A stretch of 64,000 nucleotides of DNA from an uncultured Bacteroidales bacterium (GCA_947303085.1 CAMYXP010000001.1:620001-684000); one strand, 5' to 3'. Counted from the first letter of the stretch, positions 17,373 through 26,938 are shown. The notes: a model not told the origin generated them from the letters alone. Translations and numbers: made by a program.

Positions 17373-18664
17373 GAGTCTTGATGTTTGGTTGGGAGTTCCC
17401 GCCTCATATCACGGGCGGTCTCGGCACAGCATGCTTCGGCATGACAAAAGGTCTCGCCAAGAATGGCGTGGAGGTGCTATTTGTGGTGCCTAAGGCGCAT
17501 GGCGACGAGGATCAGACCAGCGTTCGTCTGCTCAATGCCAGCGACGTTACCGTCGACATCGACCATGAGACGGAGCGAAGCTATTGGGATAGAGTGCAAT
17601 ACATGGAGATTGGGTCGAATATCATCCCTTACGTTGGACCAGAGCAGTACGAAATCATGGTGGAGGAGCAGCGCCGTCATGCCACACGAGGATTCCGCAG
17701 CTCGGTGTTCGCGCCACGATATGAGTTCTCGGGCAAATATGGAGCCAACCTCATGGAAGAGGTGGCACGTTATGCCCTGATAGGCTCGTCGCTCGCCACG
17801 AAATACGATTTCGACGTCATCCATGCGCACGACTGGCTGACGTATTCGGCAGGTATAGCTGCGAAAGAGACGACAGGCAAGCCACTAGTGGTACACATGC
17901 ACGCCACTGAGTTCGACCGTTCGGGCGAGAACATCAACACCGATGTCTACGCAATCGAACGTTGCGGCATGGAGGCGGCCGACATCGTTATAACCGTGAG
18001 CGACTGGACTCGTAACATCGTCATCGAGAAATACGGCATCAATCCTGATAAGGTCATCACCGTGCATAATGCGGTGGAGCCAAGCGACAAATCGCTCGAC
18101 GAATACGAGCGCAGCGGCCTGAAAAACAAGGTGGTGACGTTCCTCGGACGTATCACCTACCAGAAAGGCCCGGAATACTTCGTGGAGGCGGCATACAAGA
18201 TTCTGCAGGTCGACCCGAGCATACATTTTGTGATGGCAGGCACTGGCGATTTGCTGCAAAAGATGATAAAACGTGTAGCTCAGCTGAAGATTGGAGCTAA
18301 TTTTCACTTCACCGGCTTCTTGAAAGGCAACGACGTCGACCAGATGTTCGCCATGACAGATGTCTTCGTAATGCCTTCAATATCAGAGCCTTTCGGTATA
18401 GTTCCGCTCGAAGCGATGCGATTGAAGGTGCCGGTTGTCATCTCGAAACAATCAGGCGTTTCGGAGGTTGTGGAGCATGCCTTGAAGGTCGATTTCTGGG
18501 ACATCAACGGACTCGCCGACGCTATCTACGGACTCTGCAAATACAAGGCCGTGAGCGACGTCTTCCGTAAGGAAGGAAAAGAAGAGGTCGATAACCTTAA
18601 ATGGGAATACGCCTCGAAGAAAATTAAGAATGTATATGAATTGGCAATAAACAAAACTAGATAA
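17369..18664 (+). CDS. GT4 glycosyltransferase of the glycogen cluster
   Basis: A 431-residue GT-B enzyme: MRVLMFGWEFPPHITGGLGTAC is a starch/glycogen-synthase-like KxGG-type entry, followed by HAHDWLTYSAGI, VVHMHATEFDR, the sugar-nucleotide site FLGRITYQKGPEYF, and SISEPFGIVPLEAM. It is shorter than GlgA and belongs to the GT4 group found next to debranching enzymes and GH57 in Bacteroidetes. From this position it probably elongates or primes an alpha-glucan, but it could make another glucoside. It overlaps the debranching enzyme by 4 bp and ends 1 bp before the GH57 start. Confidence 0.85.
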   Translation: MRVLMFGWEFPPHITGGLGTACFGMTKGLAKNGVEVLFVVPKAHGDEDQTSVRLLNASDVTVDIDHETERSYWDRVQYMEIGSNIIPYVGPEQYEIMVEEQRRHATRGFRSSVFAPRYEFSGKYGANLMEEVARYALIGSSLATKYDFDVIHAHDWLTYSAGIAAKETTGKPLVVHMHATEFDRSGENINTDVYAIERCGMEAADIVITVSDWTRNIVIEKYGINPDKVITVHNAVEPSDKSLDEYERSGLKNKVVTFLGRITYQKGPEYFVEAAYKILQVDPSIHFVMAGTGDLLQKMIKRVAQLKIGANFHFTGFLKGNDVDQMFAMTDVFVMPSISEPFGIVPLEAMRLKVPVVISKQSGVSEVVEHALKVDFWDINGLADAIYGLCKYKAVSDVFRKEGKEEVDNLKWEYASKKIKNVYELAINKTR

Positions 18665-18665
18665 T

Positions 18666-19793
18666 ATGAGGTCATTATGTTTCTATTTCCAAGTGCATCA
18701 GCCATATAGGCTCCGCACGTATCGTTTTTTCGATATCGGAAAGCGTCATTTCTACTATGACGAATATAACAACCGTATTGCGATGCAGCGTGTTGCTGAG
18801 CGTTGCTATCTTCCTATGAATCAATTATTTATGAAGAAGATAGAACAGCTTGGCTCGAAGATGAAGTTCGCCATCTCATTCTCGGGAACGGCTATTGAGC
18901 AGATGGAGGTGTATGCGCCGTATGCTCTCGAAAGCTTCAAAAAACTCGTCGCGACAGGCAATGTGGAGGTACTGGCTGAGACCTACTCGCATTCAGTTTC
19001 CTCGTTGATGAATAAAGATGCTTTCAAGATGGAAGTGGCTGAGCATAAACGACTTATGAAAGAAATCTTCAACGTCAGGACGAAGACTTTCCACAATACT
19101 GAGCTCATTTATTCCAACGAAATAGGTGCCGACGTGGCTGAGATGGGTTTCGATCTGATGCTGACGGAGGGAGCTAAGCATGTGCTTGGTTGGAAGAGTC
19201 CTAACTACTTGTATGTCAACGCGATAAATCCGAAGATGAAGGTGATGCTGCGTAACTGGAAGATGAGCGACGAGATAGCGTTGAAGTTTGGTAACGAGAA
19301 ATTCAACGTTGATGACTTCGTCAACTGGCTCAATTCGATTCCGAAGGAAGAGGAAATTGTGAATATTTTCATTGATTATGAGACATTTGGCGAAGGTAAG
19401 GACGCTTCAACAGGTATCTTCGACTTTATGAATTATCTGCCTGAAGCTGTATTGAAAAATACTGATTTTCAATTTGTTACGCCTCATCATATTGCCGATA
19501 AGCTGCAGCCGACAGGAGTGTTCGACGCACCTATCCCGCTTTCGTGCCGCGACGAGGAACGTGACCTCTCGACATGGATGGGCAACGACATGCAGGACGA
19601 TGCTCTGGCGACCTTGTACGGATGCTTTAAGAAGGTGAAAGCCTCTAAGGATGAGGAACTTATGCGCGACTGGCGAGCTTTGCAGGCCTCGGAAAACTTC
19701 GCCGCCATGTGCACGAAATATCCAAACGGCACCCCATACGACTATTACATTAACTACATGAATATTTTAACTGATTTTATTAACAGAATTTAA
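18666..19793 (+). CDS. GH57 family alpha-amylase/4-alpha-glucanotransferase-like protein
   Basis: A 375-residue catalytic-domain-only GH57 protein. The five conserved family regions can be followed: FQVHQPYRL (region 1, His), FSGTAIEQ, the nucleophile Glu in KTFHNTELIYSNE (about 145), the acid/base Asp in IDYETFGEG (about 238) and the C-terminal YDYYINYMN helix area. No signal peptide, so it acts in the cytoplasm on storage glucan. It could be a maltogenic amylase, glucanotransferase or branching-type enzyme; the sequence alone does not decide. Confidence 0.88.
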   Translation: MRSLCFYFQVHQPYRLRTYRFFDIGKRHFYYDEYNNRIAMQRVAERCYLPMNQLFMKKIEQLGSKMKFAISFSGTAIEQMEVYAPYALESFKKLVATGNVEVLAETYSHSVSSLMNKDAFKMEVAEHKRLMKEIFNVRTKTFHNTELIYSNEIGADVAEMGFDLMLTEGAKHVLGWKSPNYLYVNAINPKMKVMLRNWKMSDEIALKFGNEKFNVDDFVNWLNSIPKEEEIVNIFIDYETFGEGKDASTGIFDFMNYLPEAVLKNTDFQFVTPHHIADKLQPTGVFDAPIPLSCRDEERDLSTWMGNDMQDDALATLYGCFKKVKASKDEELMRDWRALQASENFAAMCTKYPNGTPYDYYINYMNILTDFINRI

Positions 19794-19809
19794 CATAGTT
19801 TAGAGTTTT

Positions 19810-19844
19810 GAGTTTGGAGTTTGAAGTTGTCTAACTCCAAACTC
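19810..19844. repeat. Hairpin and A/T-rich minisatellite before the glycogen synthase/phosphorylase gene
   Basis: GAGTTTGGAGTT (19810-19821) and AACTCCAAACTC (19833-19844) form a perfect 12-bp stem with an 11-nt loop; further CTTCAAA copies run up to the ATG at 19868. It sits in the only sizeable gap of the operon and could tune readthrough or translation of the last gene. Confidence 0.6.
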
Positions 19845-19867
19845 CGTACTTCAAACTTCAAACTTTT

Positions 19868-22800
19868 ATGAAAAAGACACCTAATTATTTGTTTGAGACA
19901 AGCTGGGAAGTTTGCAACATGGTGGGCGGCATCTACACCGTCCTTTCGACAAAAGCGGAAGAATTAAAGCAACTACTTGATGATCATTATATTACGATAG
20001 GTCCCGACGTGGTGAAAGAAGCCCACGAGACCTTGTATTTTATTGAAGACCCGTCGCTGTTTGCCGAGTGGCGCGAGAAAGTGGCGTCGCAGCTCGGACT
20101 GAAGGTGCGTGTCGGAAGATGGAAGATTTCGGCTAAGCCAATAGCCATTTTGATTGACTATACTTCGATGTATTCCATTAAGAATGAGATACTTGGACAT
20201 CTTTGGGAGAAGTATCAGCTTGACTCAATCCAAGGTCAGTGGGACTACATCGAGCCTGTGATTTTTGGCTATGCGGCAGGAAAAGTCATCGAGAGCTTCG
20301 TGGAGTGGAACGTAGGCGTGGACGACAAGGTGGTGGCGCAGTTCCACGAGTGGATGACAGGTGCCGGAGTGCTGTATCTGAAGGAGCATTGTCCTTATAT
20401 TTCAACGGTTTTCACTACACACGCCACATATCTCGGACGTGCCATCAGCGGCAACGGACTCCCGCTTTACAGTCAGCTTGAGACCTACAACTGGCAGTCG
20501 ATGGCGAGCCGTTTCAACATCGTCTCACAGCAGTCGATGGAGATGAAATCGGCCCAAAACGCTGACGTTTTCACCACCGTGAGCGAGATTACGGCTCAAG
20601 AATGCGAACAGTTTTTACAGAGAAAACCGGATTTTATCACTATCAACGGCATAAATTCAGATTTTAAGAAGTCGGTTGATAAATGTCGCAACGACCAGAG
20701 AACAAAGAGCAGGGCGAAGATCTTTGAAATTATCGACACCCTTTGCGGGAAAGAGGTTCCGCAGGATTCGATGTTAATTATCAACAGCGGTCGCTATGAG
20801 TTCCATAACAAAGGTATCGACCTGTATATCAAGCTGTTAGCGAAGCTGAATCATGATGAGAGTTTGAAACGCGACATCGTGGCGGTGATAGCGGTTCCAG
20901 GCAACATAGCCGGTCCTTCGAAGGATTTGACATATCGTTTGGATAAAAAAAATGAGATTAACGGTCACACTGAGTTTCCTTGCACGCACTATGTCCATGA
21001 TTATCAATATGATATGATTTTGAACGCTTTGCGCGAAAATGGCTTGCAAAACAACGAAGGCGACCGCGTGAAGGTGATGTTCATACCTGCATATCTGAAT
21101 GGTAACGATGGAATTTTCAACATAAAATACAACGATTTACTCTACGGATTCGACCTTTCGATATTCCCATCTTATTATGAACCATGGGGTTACACTCCGC
21201 TTGAGAGCATCGCTCATGGCATCCCGACAGTGACGATGGATGTGGCTGGTTTTGGAAAATATATCTTGAGTGAAAAGATTGATAATGAGGCAGTTACGGT
21301 TATCCATCGAGATGAGAATAATGGCGATTACGTCATCAATGAGATTGCAAAAGTGGTGACGAAAATGTCGGCTCATTCTGCAAAAGATATGGAGGAAATC
21401 TCAAAGAAAGCTCTTGAGATTGCGTCGAAGTTTGTTTGGAAAGGCCTGATTGTCAATTATTTAGATGTTTATAAACTTGCTATGGACAAAGCGTCGGGGA
21501 GAGAGTCGATGAAGCAGAGCAAACAGTATTCGGAGGTGTTGCGTAACTTCGATTTTAAGAAACAAGACACCCCTACATGGAAGAAGATGCTTGTTGAACC
21601 TAATTATTCGGAGCAGATGAAAAAACTTCAAGAGCTTGCGAACAACGTTTGGTGGTGCTGGAATGTCGATGCTGTTGAACTCTTCGAAAGTATTGATCCT
21701 ATTGCGTTTGAGCGTCTTGAGCAGAACCCGATAGCGTTGATGAAGAGCCTCACGAAGTTCCAAATCGACAGCCTCGAGCAAGACGCTAATTTCATCGAAA
21801 GACTGAATAAAGTTTACGATAAGTTTAAGAAATATATGTCGGAAAAGCCTGCCGACGACAATAAAATAGCTTATTTCTCAATGGAATACGGCTTGCTGAA
21901 GTCGTTGAAGATTTATTCGGGCGGTCTCGGTATACTTGCAGGCGATTACCTCAAACAGGCATCTGATTCAAATGCTAACTTATTGGCTATCGGTCTGTTA
22001 TATCGTTTCGGTTACTTCAACCAAGAGCTTTCGGTGTGGGGCGATCAGCTCTCGCAGTACCTGCCTCAGAAGTTCTCGATGCTCCCGATTGAGCCGGTGC
22101 GCGACGAGGAAGGCAACTGGGTGACGATAAGCATAGCGTTCCCGGGCAGAAGCGTTGTCGCGAAGGCGTGGAAAGTCAATGTGGGAAGGATAAGTTTATA
22201 TTTGCTTGACACTGATACTGAAAAGAACTCGCCGGAGGACAGAGCTATCACCGGACAGCTGTACGGCGGCGACAGCGAGATGCGAATCAAGCAGGAGATG
22301 TTCCTCGGAATTGGTGGCATTAGACTGCTTAACGCATTGAATATCAAGCCAACAATATATCACTGCAACGAAGGTCACGCCGCTTTCTGCGGTCTTGAAC
22401 GACTGAGCAACTACGTCATAAAACATAATCTTGACTTCGACGTTGCGAAAGAGCTTGTCAGAACTTCGACCTTGTTTACCACGCACACGCCTGTTCCGGC
22501 AGGTCACGATGCGTTTGAGGAAAACCTGATGAGAACGTATATGTCGCCATTCCCGAGCAGAATCAACCTTACGTGGGACGAGTTTATGAACCTTGGACGT
22601 ATGCGTCATAACGACCCAAACGAGAAGTTCTCGATGAGCGTGCTGGCTGTGAACCTCAGTCAGGAGGTGAACGGTGTGAGCAAGATTCACGGCAGGGTGA
22701 GCCGCGAGATGTTTCAGCAGATGTGGCCGGGCTATTTCGCCGAGGAAAACCACATCGGTTACGTCACCAACGGCGTGCATCTCCCGACATGGGCCGACCG

Positions 22801-24103
22801 CAACTGGCAACGCCTGTATAATAAGGTACTTGGCGAGGATTATCTTGCAAATCAGTCGGATCCGACAGTTTGGGAGAAGATTCAGAACGTGCCTGACAGC
22901 GACTTCTGGAAGATTCGTAAAGAATTGAAACACAATCTGATAGAGTTTATAAAAGTCAAGATTACCGATGACATGCAACGCCGCTCGGAGAGTCCGAAAC
23001 TGATTCTCGAGACGGTTGAGAAACTCAATGAAAACGCTTTGATTATCGGCTTCGCTCGTCGTTTTGCCACATACAAACGCGCGCATCTGCTGTTCAGAAA
23101 CCTTGAGCGTTTGGCGGAGATCGTCAACGAGCCGAAACGTCCTGTTATCTTCCTGTTTGCAGGCAAGGCGCACCCTAACGACAAGGCAGGTCAGGATTTG
23201 ATTAAGAATATCATTGAGGTTGGAAGAAGAAAAGAATTTATCGGTAAAGTGTTGTTTATCAATAACTACGACATGGAAATCGGTAAGCTTCTGACTTCGA
23301 GTGTCGATATCTGGATGAACACGCCTACACGTCCGCTGGAGGCTTCGGGAACATCGGGTGAGAAGGCGGCGATGAACGGCACGCTCAATTTCTCGGTGCT
23401 CGACGGCTGGTGGGCTGAAGGCTATCGTCCGAAGGCAGGCTGGGCCATAAAAGAGGAGAGAACCTACGACGACCAGCGTTATCAGGATGAGCTCGATGCC
23501 GAGACGATTTACAACACCTTCGAAAACGAGATTATCCCGTTGTATTACAAACGAAACAAGGAAGGCGTTCCGAGCGAGTGGATTCAGTGCATGAAGAACG
23601 ACATGATGCAGATTGCTCCGTTCTACACTATGAAACGCATGCTCGACGACTACTTTAGCCAGTATTACAACAAACTCATCGAGCGCACCAACTGGATGCG
23701 TGCCAACAGATACGCCAAGGCGTTTGAAATCGTCGATTGGAAACGCAACGTGGAGGCTAACTGGGATAAGATTGAGGTGGAATCAATTAAGGTGCCGGAT
23801 CCTGATGTGCGTCCGCTGACGTTCGGCGATGTGTTTATCGCTGAGATAATCTTGAAGACTCCAGGCTTGAAGAAAGGCGATGTTGGTGTTGAGTTGCTCT
23901 TTGCTGATAAGGTTAATAATGTGATAGACAAGCTGTTACGTGTAGAGGCAATGACGTTGGTCGATGCTGGCGAAGGCTGGGCGAGATACTACATCAGCAT
24001 GCCGATAACCTACGCTGGAGTGTTTAACTACACCTTCCGCATCTTCCCGACGAACGCCATGCTGCCGAACCGACAGGATCTGCCGCTCGTCAAATGGATT
24101 TAA
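19868..24103 (+). CDS. Glycogen synthase (GT3) - alpha-glucan phosphorylase (GT35) fusion
   Basis: A 1411-residue two-enzyme fusion. Residues 1 to about 560 are a eukaryote-like GT3 glycogen synthase: FETSWEVCNMVGGIYTVLSTK, AQFHEWMTGAGVLY, FTTHATYLGRA, and the E-rich FPSYYEPWGYTPLES. From about 575 a DUF3417-like start (ELANNVWWCWN) leads into an alpha-glucan phosphorylase of the short bacterial/plant GlgP type, with AYFSMEYGL, NEGHAAFCGLER, VHLPTWADRNW, FARRFATYKRAHL and the PLP-lysine loop ASGTSGEKAAMNGTLN (Lys about 1165). One polypeptide could both lengthen and phosphorolyse glycogen. Similar fusions occur in Bacteroides. A short exotic hairpin region precedes it, and a dispersed repeat follows. 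Confidence 0.92.
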   Translation: MKKTPNYLFETSWEVCNMVGGIYTVLSTKAEELKQLLDDHYITIGPDVVKEAHETLYFIEDPSLFAEWREKVASQLGLKVRVGRWKISAKPIAILIDYTSMYSIKNEILGHLWEKYQLDSIQGQWDYIEPVIFGYAAGKVIESFVEWNVGVDDKVVAQFHEWMTGAGVLYLKEHCPYISTVFTTHATYLGRAISGNGLPLYSQLETYNWQSMASRFNIVSQQSMEMKSAQNADVFTTVSEITAQECEQFLQRKPDFITINGINSDFKKSVDKCRNDQRTKSRAKIFEIIDTLCGKEVPQDSMLIINSGRYEFHNKGIDLYIKLLAKLNHDESLKRDIVAVIAVPGNIAGPSKDLTYRLDKKNEINGHTEFPCTHYVHDYQYDMILNALRENGLQNNEGDRVKVMFIPAYLNGNDGIFNIKYNDLLYGFDLSIFPSYYEPWGYTPLESIAHGIPTVTMDVAGFGKYILSEKIDNEAVTVIHRDENNGDYVINEIAKVVTKMSAHSAKDMEEISKKALEIASKFVWKGLIVNYLDVYKLAMDKASGRESMKQSKQYSEVLRNFDFKKQDTPTWKKMLVEPNYSEQMKKLQELANNVWWCWNVDAVELFESIDPIAFERLEQNPIALMKSLTKFQIDSLEQDANFIERLNKVYDKFKKYMSEKPADDNKIAYFSMEYGLLKSLKIYSGGLGILAGDYLKQASDSNANLLAIGLLYRFGYFNQELSVWGDQLSQYLPQKFSMLPIEPVRDEEGNWVTISIAFPGRSVVAKAWKVNVGRISLYLLDTDTEKNSPEDRAITGQLYGGDSEMRIKQEMFLGIGGIRLLNALNIKPTIYHCNEGHAAFCGLERLSNYVIKHNLDFDVAKELVRTSTLFTTHTPVPAGHDAFEENLMRTYMSPFPSRINLTWDEFMNLGRMRHNDPNEKFSMSVLAVNLSQEVNGVSKIHGRVSREMFQQMWPGYFAEENHIGYVTNGVHLPTWADRNWQRLYNKVLGEDYLANQSDPTVWEKIQNVPDSDFWKIRKELKHNLIEFIKVKITDDMQRRSESPKLILETVEKLNENALIIGFARRFATYKRAHLLFRNLERLAEIVNEPKRPVIFLFAGKAHPNDKAGQDLIKNIIEVGRRKEFIGKVLFINNYDMEIGKLLTSSVDIWMNTPTRPLEASGTSGEKAAMNGTLNFSVLDGWWAEGYRPKAGWAIKEERTYDDQRYQDELDAETIYNTFENEIIPLYYKRNKEGVPSEWIQCMKNDMMQIAPFYTMKRMLDDYFSQYYNKLIERTNWMRANRYAKAFEIVDWKRNVEANWDKIEVESIKVPDPDVRPLTFGDVFIAEIILKTPGLKKGDVGVELLFADKVNNVIDKLLRVEAMTLVDAGEGWARYYISMPITYAGVFNYTFRIFPTNAMLPNRQDLPLVKWI

Positions 24104-24112
24104 ACGCTCTCT

Positions 24113-24153
24113 CGTCATTTCGAGCGAAACGAAGTGGAGTCGAGAAATCTCAT
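24113..24153 (+). repeat. Dispersed CGTCATTTCGA element, copy 1
   Basis: CGTCATTTCGAGCGAAACG followed by AAGTGGAGTCGAGAAATCTCAT. It is in the gap between the phosphorylase fusion and the esterase gene. Relatives are at 38706-38737, 50825-50851 and 52707-52747. Confidence 0.85.
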
Positions 24154-24165
24154 AATAGTAAGGAA

Positions 24166-24729
24166 ATGAAAAAGATAGTGTATATTCATGGTTTTGGAGG
24201 CTCGCCGTTCACTCAAACAGTGGGCTTCCTGAACCTTTACTACCCTGATTATGAATGGTGTGCGCTTGAGGTGGACCACCATGCTGGTGCTTCTATCAAG
24301 AAAATCAACGATTTCGCTAAGGAAAATGATGTCTTTGCCATGATTGGCACATCGCTGGGAGGCTTCTACATCCTCTGCAGCGACTTCAACGGTCCCAAGC
24401 TGGTGATAAACCCAGTCATCGAGCCTATGAAGTCGTTGAAAAAGAGTGTGGGCACTGTTCAGTATCATGCTCGCCGGAGCGATGGCGCAACGTCGTTCAA
24501 GTTTACGATGGCCGATTTGTTTGAGTTCAAGAAATTCAAATTCACTGTAAATGAGAATGTTACGTGTCATCATTGTGAGCACGACGAGCTTTTAGGCGAC
24601 GACATCAAACGCGATTACGAGAAAATCTTCAAAAATCGTAAGATGTGCCCTAAGAAGACGTTGCCATCTCACATCATCAGCGAGAGCTACGTGAAGCATG
24701 AAATCGGGGAGTGGCTCGTGACTATCTAA
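24166..24729 (+). CDS. YqiA-like alpha/beta-hydrolase (esterase)
   Basis: A 187-residue cytoplasmic hydrolase. It opens with KKIVYIHGFGGSPFT, has the nucleophile elbow GTSLGGFYI (Ser), LVINPVIEP and a late HCEHDELLG segment with the acid and, near the end, SHIISESYVKH for the His. These match the YqiA/UPF0227 esterase group. I set the start at 24166, preceded by TAAGGA, because the longer ORF start at 24094 lies inside the phosphorylase gene and would translate a dispersed repeat. It converges on the exonuclease with an 8-bp overlap. Confidence 0.82.
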   Translation: MKKIVYIHGFGGSPFTQTVGFLNLYYPDYEWCALEVDHHAGASIKKINDFAKENDVFAMIGTSLGGFYILCSDFNGPKLVINPVIEPMKSLKKSVGTVQYHARRSDGATSFKFTMADLFEFKKFKFTVNENVTCHHCEHDELLGDDIKRDYEKIFKNRKMCPKKTLPSHIISESYVKHEIGEWLVTI

Positions 24730-25288
24730 ACACTTCCATCGCAATAGCGGCGCAGGCTTCGGCATCTGCTAAGGCGTTGTGATGTTTGTTCTTTTTGTCG
24801 AAATCGTAGCCGCAGGCTGAGGCTACAGTTTGAAGCTTGTGGTTTTCGATGTCGGGGAAGACGATTTCGGAGGCGCGTTTCGTGTCGTAAATCTTGAAAC
24901 GTTTGCGTCCCATTTTGTAATGCTCAAACAAAGAGTTCAGGCAGCGTTTCTCGAACTCGTAGCCATGTGCCACGAATGGTAACCCCTTGATTTTCTTTTC
25001 AATCTGGTTCCAAATTTGTGGAAATATCGGTGCGTTATCGGTGTCTTTTTTCTTGAGTCCGTGAATCTTTGTGGTGTAAAAATCGTAGTAGTTGGGTACA
25101 GGCTTCACCAGACTGTAAAACTCCTCTACAATCTCGCGGCCGCGCACGATAACGACTCCCATGCTGCAAACGCTGGTGGTTTCACCATTTGCGGCTTCAA
25201 AATCGATGGCGACGAAGTCGGGGAGGTCGGGAAGAACGTTGTCAGCCTTTGATTTCGCAGTAGTAGATGTCGATTCCATCGTCTTCAA
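24722..25288 (-). CDS. DnaQ-like 3'-5' exonuclease (DEDDh)
   Basis: A 188-residue single-domain exonuclease of the DNA polymerase III epsilon/RNase T superfamily. Motif I is VAIDFEAANGE, and motif III is HHNALADAEACA with the catalytic His and Asp. Motif II reads FVAHGYEFEKRCL, with Glu where most family members have Asp (usually HNxxFD). About 20 Ser/Thr/Lys-rich residues precede motif I. Its start lies 47 bp inside the preceding small gene. Substrate unknown: repair, proofreading or RNA trimming are all possible. Confidence 0.85.
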   Translation of the reverse strand: MKTMESTSTTAKSKADNVLPDLPDFVAIDFEAANGETTSVCSMGVVIVRGREIVEEFYSLVKPVPNYYDFYTTKIHGLKKKDTDNAPIFPQIWNQIEKKIKGLPFVAHGYEFEKRCLNSLFEHYKMGRKRFKIYDTKRASEIVFPDIENHKLQTVASACGYDFDKKNKHHNALADAEACAAIAMEVFR

Positions 25289-25553
25289 ACATTGCTTCGC
25301 TCAGACAATACTGGCCAGGACGGTCGTCCTCCTGGAACAGATAAACCGATGCCTTATGGAAGGTCAATGGTTTCTGGTCGGCCGAGAGTTTCTGCACCAT
25401 CTCGTACGAAATGCCTTCAATCTTGCAGAGCTTCATCATCGCCGCGAGGTCGAGGTCGACGTTCAAAAACATGTCTTTTTTTCCTTCTTTCCAAGCAATG
25501 CTGATGATGCCGGTGGTAAAGAGCTCGAAATCTTTTATTTCAACTTTTTTCAT
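25242..25553 (-). CDS. Small protein of unknown function
   Basis: 103 residues, no signal peptide, acidic, opening MKKVEIKDFELFTTGIISI and ending DDGIDIYYCEIKG. I do not recognise a family. The codon-level evidence for it being real is positional: its ATG overlaps the MATE stop by 4 bp, and its 3' end overlaps the exonuclease start by 47 bp, so all three would be translated from one message. The alternating charged/hydrophobic pattern suggests a compact alpha/beta fold. Confidence 0.7.
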   Translation of the reverse strand: MKKVEIKDFELFTTGIISIAWKEGKKDMFLNVDLDLAAMMKLCKIEGISYEMVQKLSADQKPLTFHKASVYLFQEDDRPGQYCLSEAMFEDDGIDIYYCEIKG

Positions 25554-26878
25554 ATATTTAGCTTTTCCCAGTTTGCAAATTTAATGTAAATTATTGATAC
25601 TAAAGCTATTAAGCCTCCGTAGATGTATTCACATGTCCATACCCATTCCACTTTGGTGGTGATATTTGTCAGCATCCAGATGTAGGCGATGTAAAGCAGA
25701 AGTATGCCGAATTCGAGCCACAAAGCCGCATTGGTTTTTCCTGTTCCTGACACCGATTCAAACGCTACGGCGCCAACCGCTTGGAAGATGATGGCTCCGC
25801 AAATCACGAAGATGGAAGGGATGGCGGCGCTGGCAAGTTCCATGTCGTCGGTGTAGATGCCCATGACAGTGGTAGGGAAGAAGATGCACACCAAAATCAA
25901 TGGGATGCAGCATAAGATGCAGTTAATCACTATCTTAAAAACGGTACTCATGACCTCGTCGGCGTGTCCGGCTCCAATGATACGGCTCGTAAGGGTGTTG
26001 GATGTCGCCAAAAAGCCGAAGACCGGGATAAACAGAATCATGTAGACGCTGCGTGCGATTGACGAGATGCCGATGGCCTGCTCGCCCATTTTCTCAATCA
26101 TGATGAAGAAAATGAACCATGCGCTGAACGAGAACAGCTTCTGGAACATAGTCGGGGTGGCTATCTTGAAGATGTTGATAATCAAATCTTTATTTATCCC
26201 GTGAGGCTTGAAAAGCTCGTATTCGCGCTTGCCTAAAGTGATGTAGGTGTAGACGAAGAAGAAGGTCGTCGCGGTGATTTCAGCTATCAGCGAAGCCAAG
26301 GCGGCGCCGGCGATTCCCATCTCTGGCAGACCCCAGTGGCCGAAAATCAGGCAGTAGTCGAGGATGATGTTGACCGTCGCCATGATAACCGTCGAATAGG
26401 TGATGACTTTCGTGTTTGAAAGTCCGGTGTAGAGCGAGCGGAACAGATAGTTGAAACACACGAAGACGATGCCGAACTGACGCACGTTGATGTATTCCAT
26501 CGCGCCGGCGTAGATGCTGTCGGAGGCGATGATGAAGTCGAGGAGCGGGGCTGAGAACAGCTTCATTATCGTAAACAAAAACAGTCCGAAAATGAGAATG
26601 GATGCCGCTCCGTGCTGGAAAATGCTGCCTATTCTATTGTATTCGTGTTCGCCGAACCGTCGCGCGATAATGATTTGAATACCAATGGCTAAGCCCATCG
26701 CCATGGTGGTGAACACGAAATAATACATGCCCGCCATCATCGAAGCGCCCAGGGCAATAACTCCGAGATGCCCCAGAAACGCCGTGTCGGTGAAGGTGAT
26801 GAGCGTCTGCGCGAGTCCGCCAATCATAATCGGAACCGCGATGCGCCAAATTTCCTTTGTCGAAATGTGTGTTTTCAT
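25550..26878 (-). CDS. MATE family efflux transporter
   Basis: A 442-residue inner-membrane antiporter (start at MKTHISTKEIWRIAVPIM; the track's 12 further residues run back across the promoter). Twelve hydrophobic segments fall in two halves, each opening with the MATE pattern: PIMIGGLAQTLITFTDTAFLGHLG and later PTMFQKLFSFSAWFIFFIMIEKMG. The family exports cationic drugs or metabolites with Na+ or H+; the substrate is not visible here. First gene of a three-gene overlapping operon. Confidence 0.93.
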   Translation of the reverse strand: MKTHISTKEIWRIAVPIMIGGLAQTLITFTDTAFLGHLGVIALGASMMAGMYYFVFTTMAMGLAIGIQIIIARRFGEHEYNRIGSIFQHGAASILIFGLFLFTIMKLFSAPLLDFIIASDSIYAGAMEYINVRQFGIVFVCFNYLFRSLYTGLSNTKVITYSTVIMATVNIILDYCLIFGHWGLPEMGIAGAALASLIAEITATTFFFVYTYITLGKREYELFKPHGINKDLIINIFKIATPTMFQKLFSFSAWFIFFIMIEKMGEQAIGISSIARSVYMILFIPVFGFLATSNTLTSRIIGAGHADEVMSTVFKIVINCILCCIPLILVCIFFPTTVMGIYTDDMELASAAIPSIFVICGAIIFQAVGAVAFESVSGTGKTNAALWLEFGILLLYIAYIWMLTNITTKVEWVWTCEYIYGGLIALVSIIYIKFANWEKLNI

Positions 26879-26888
26879 AATATCGATG

Positions 26889-26896
26889 CAAAAATA
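26889..26896 (-). promoter_or_regulatory. TAnnTTTG -7 element for the MATE operon
   Basis: Minus-strand TATTTTTG followed by C, only 10 nt before the MATE ATG, so the leader would be a few nucleotides at most. Confidence 0.6.
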
Positions 26897-26930
26897 CAAA
26901 ATTTTATGATGCAAATTGCGTTAAAATTAT

Positions 26931-26938
26931 TATATTTG
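26931..26938 (+). promoter_or_regulatory. TAnnTTTG -7 element for the HEAT-TlpA-GH3 run
   Basis: TATATTTG about 78 nt before the ATG at 27017; divergent from the MATE promoter 35 bp away. Confidence 0.55.

Noticed and set aside
22196-23173. 325-residue minus-strand ORF
   Set aside because: Antisense to the phosphorylase half of the fusion protein; no motif.
24094-24165. N-terminal extension of the esterase
   Set aside because: It would translate the end of the phosphorylase gene and a dispersed repeat; ATG 24166 has a better upstream context and fits the family start.
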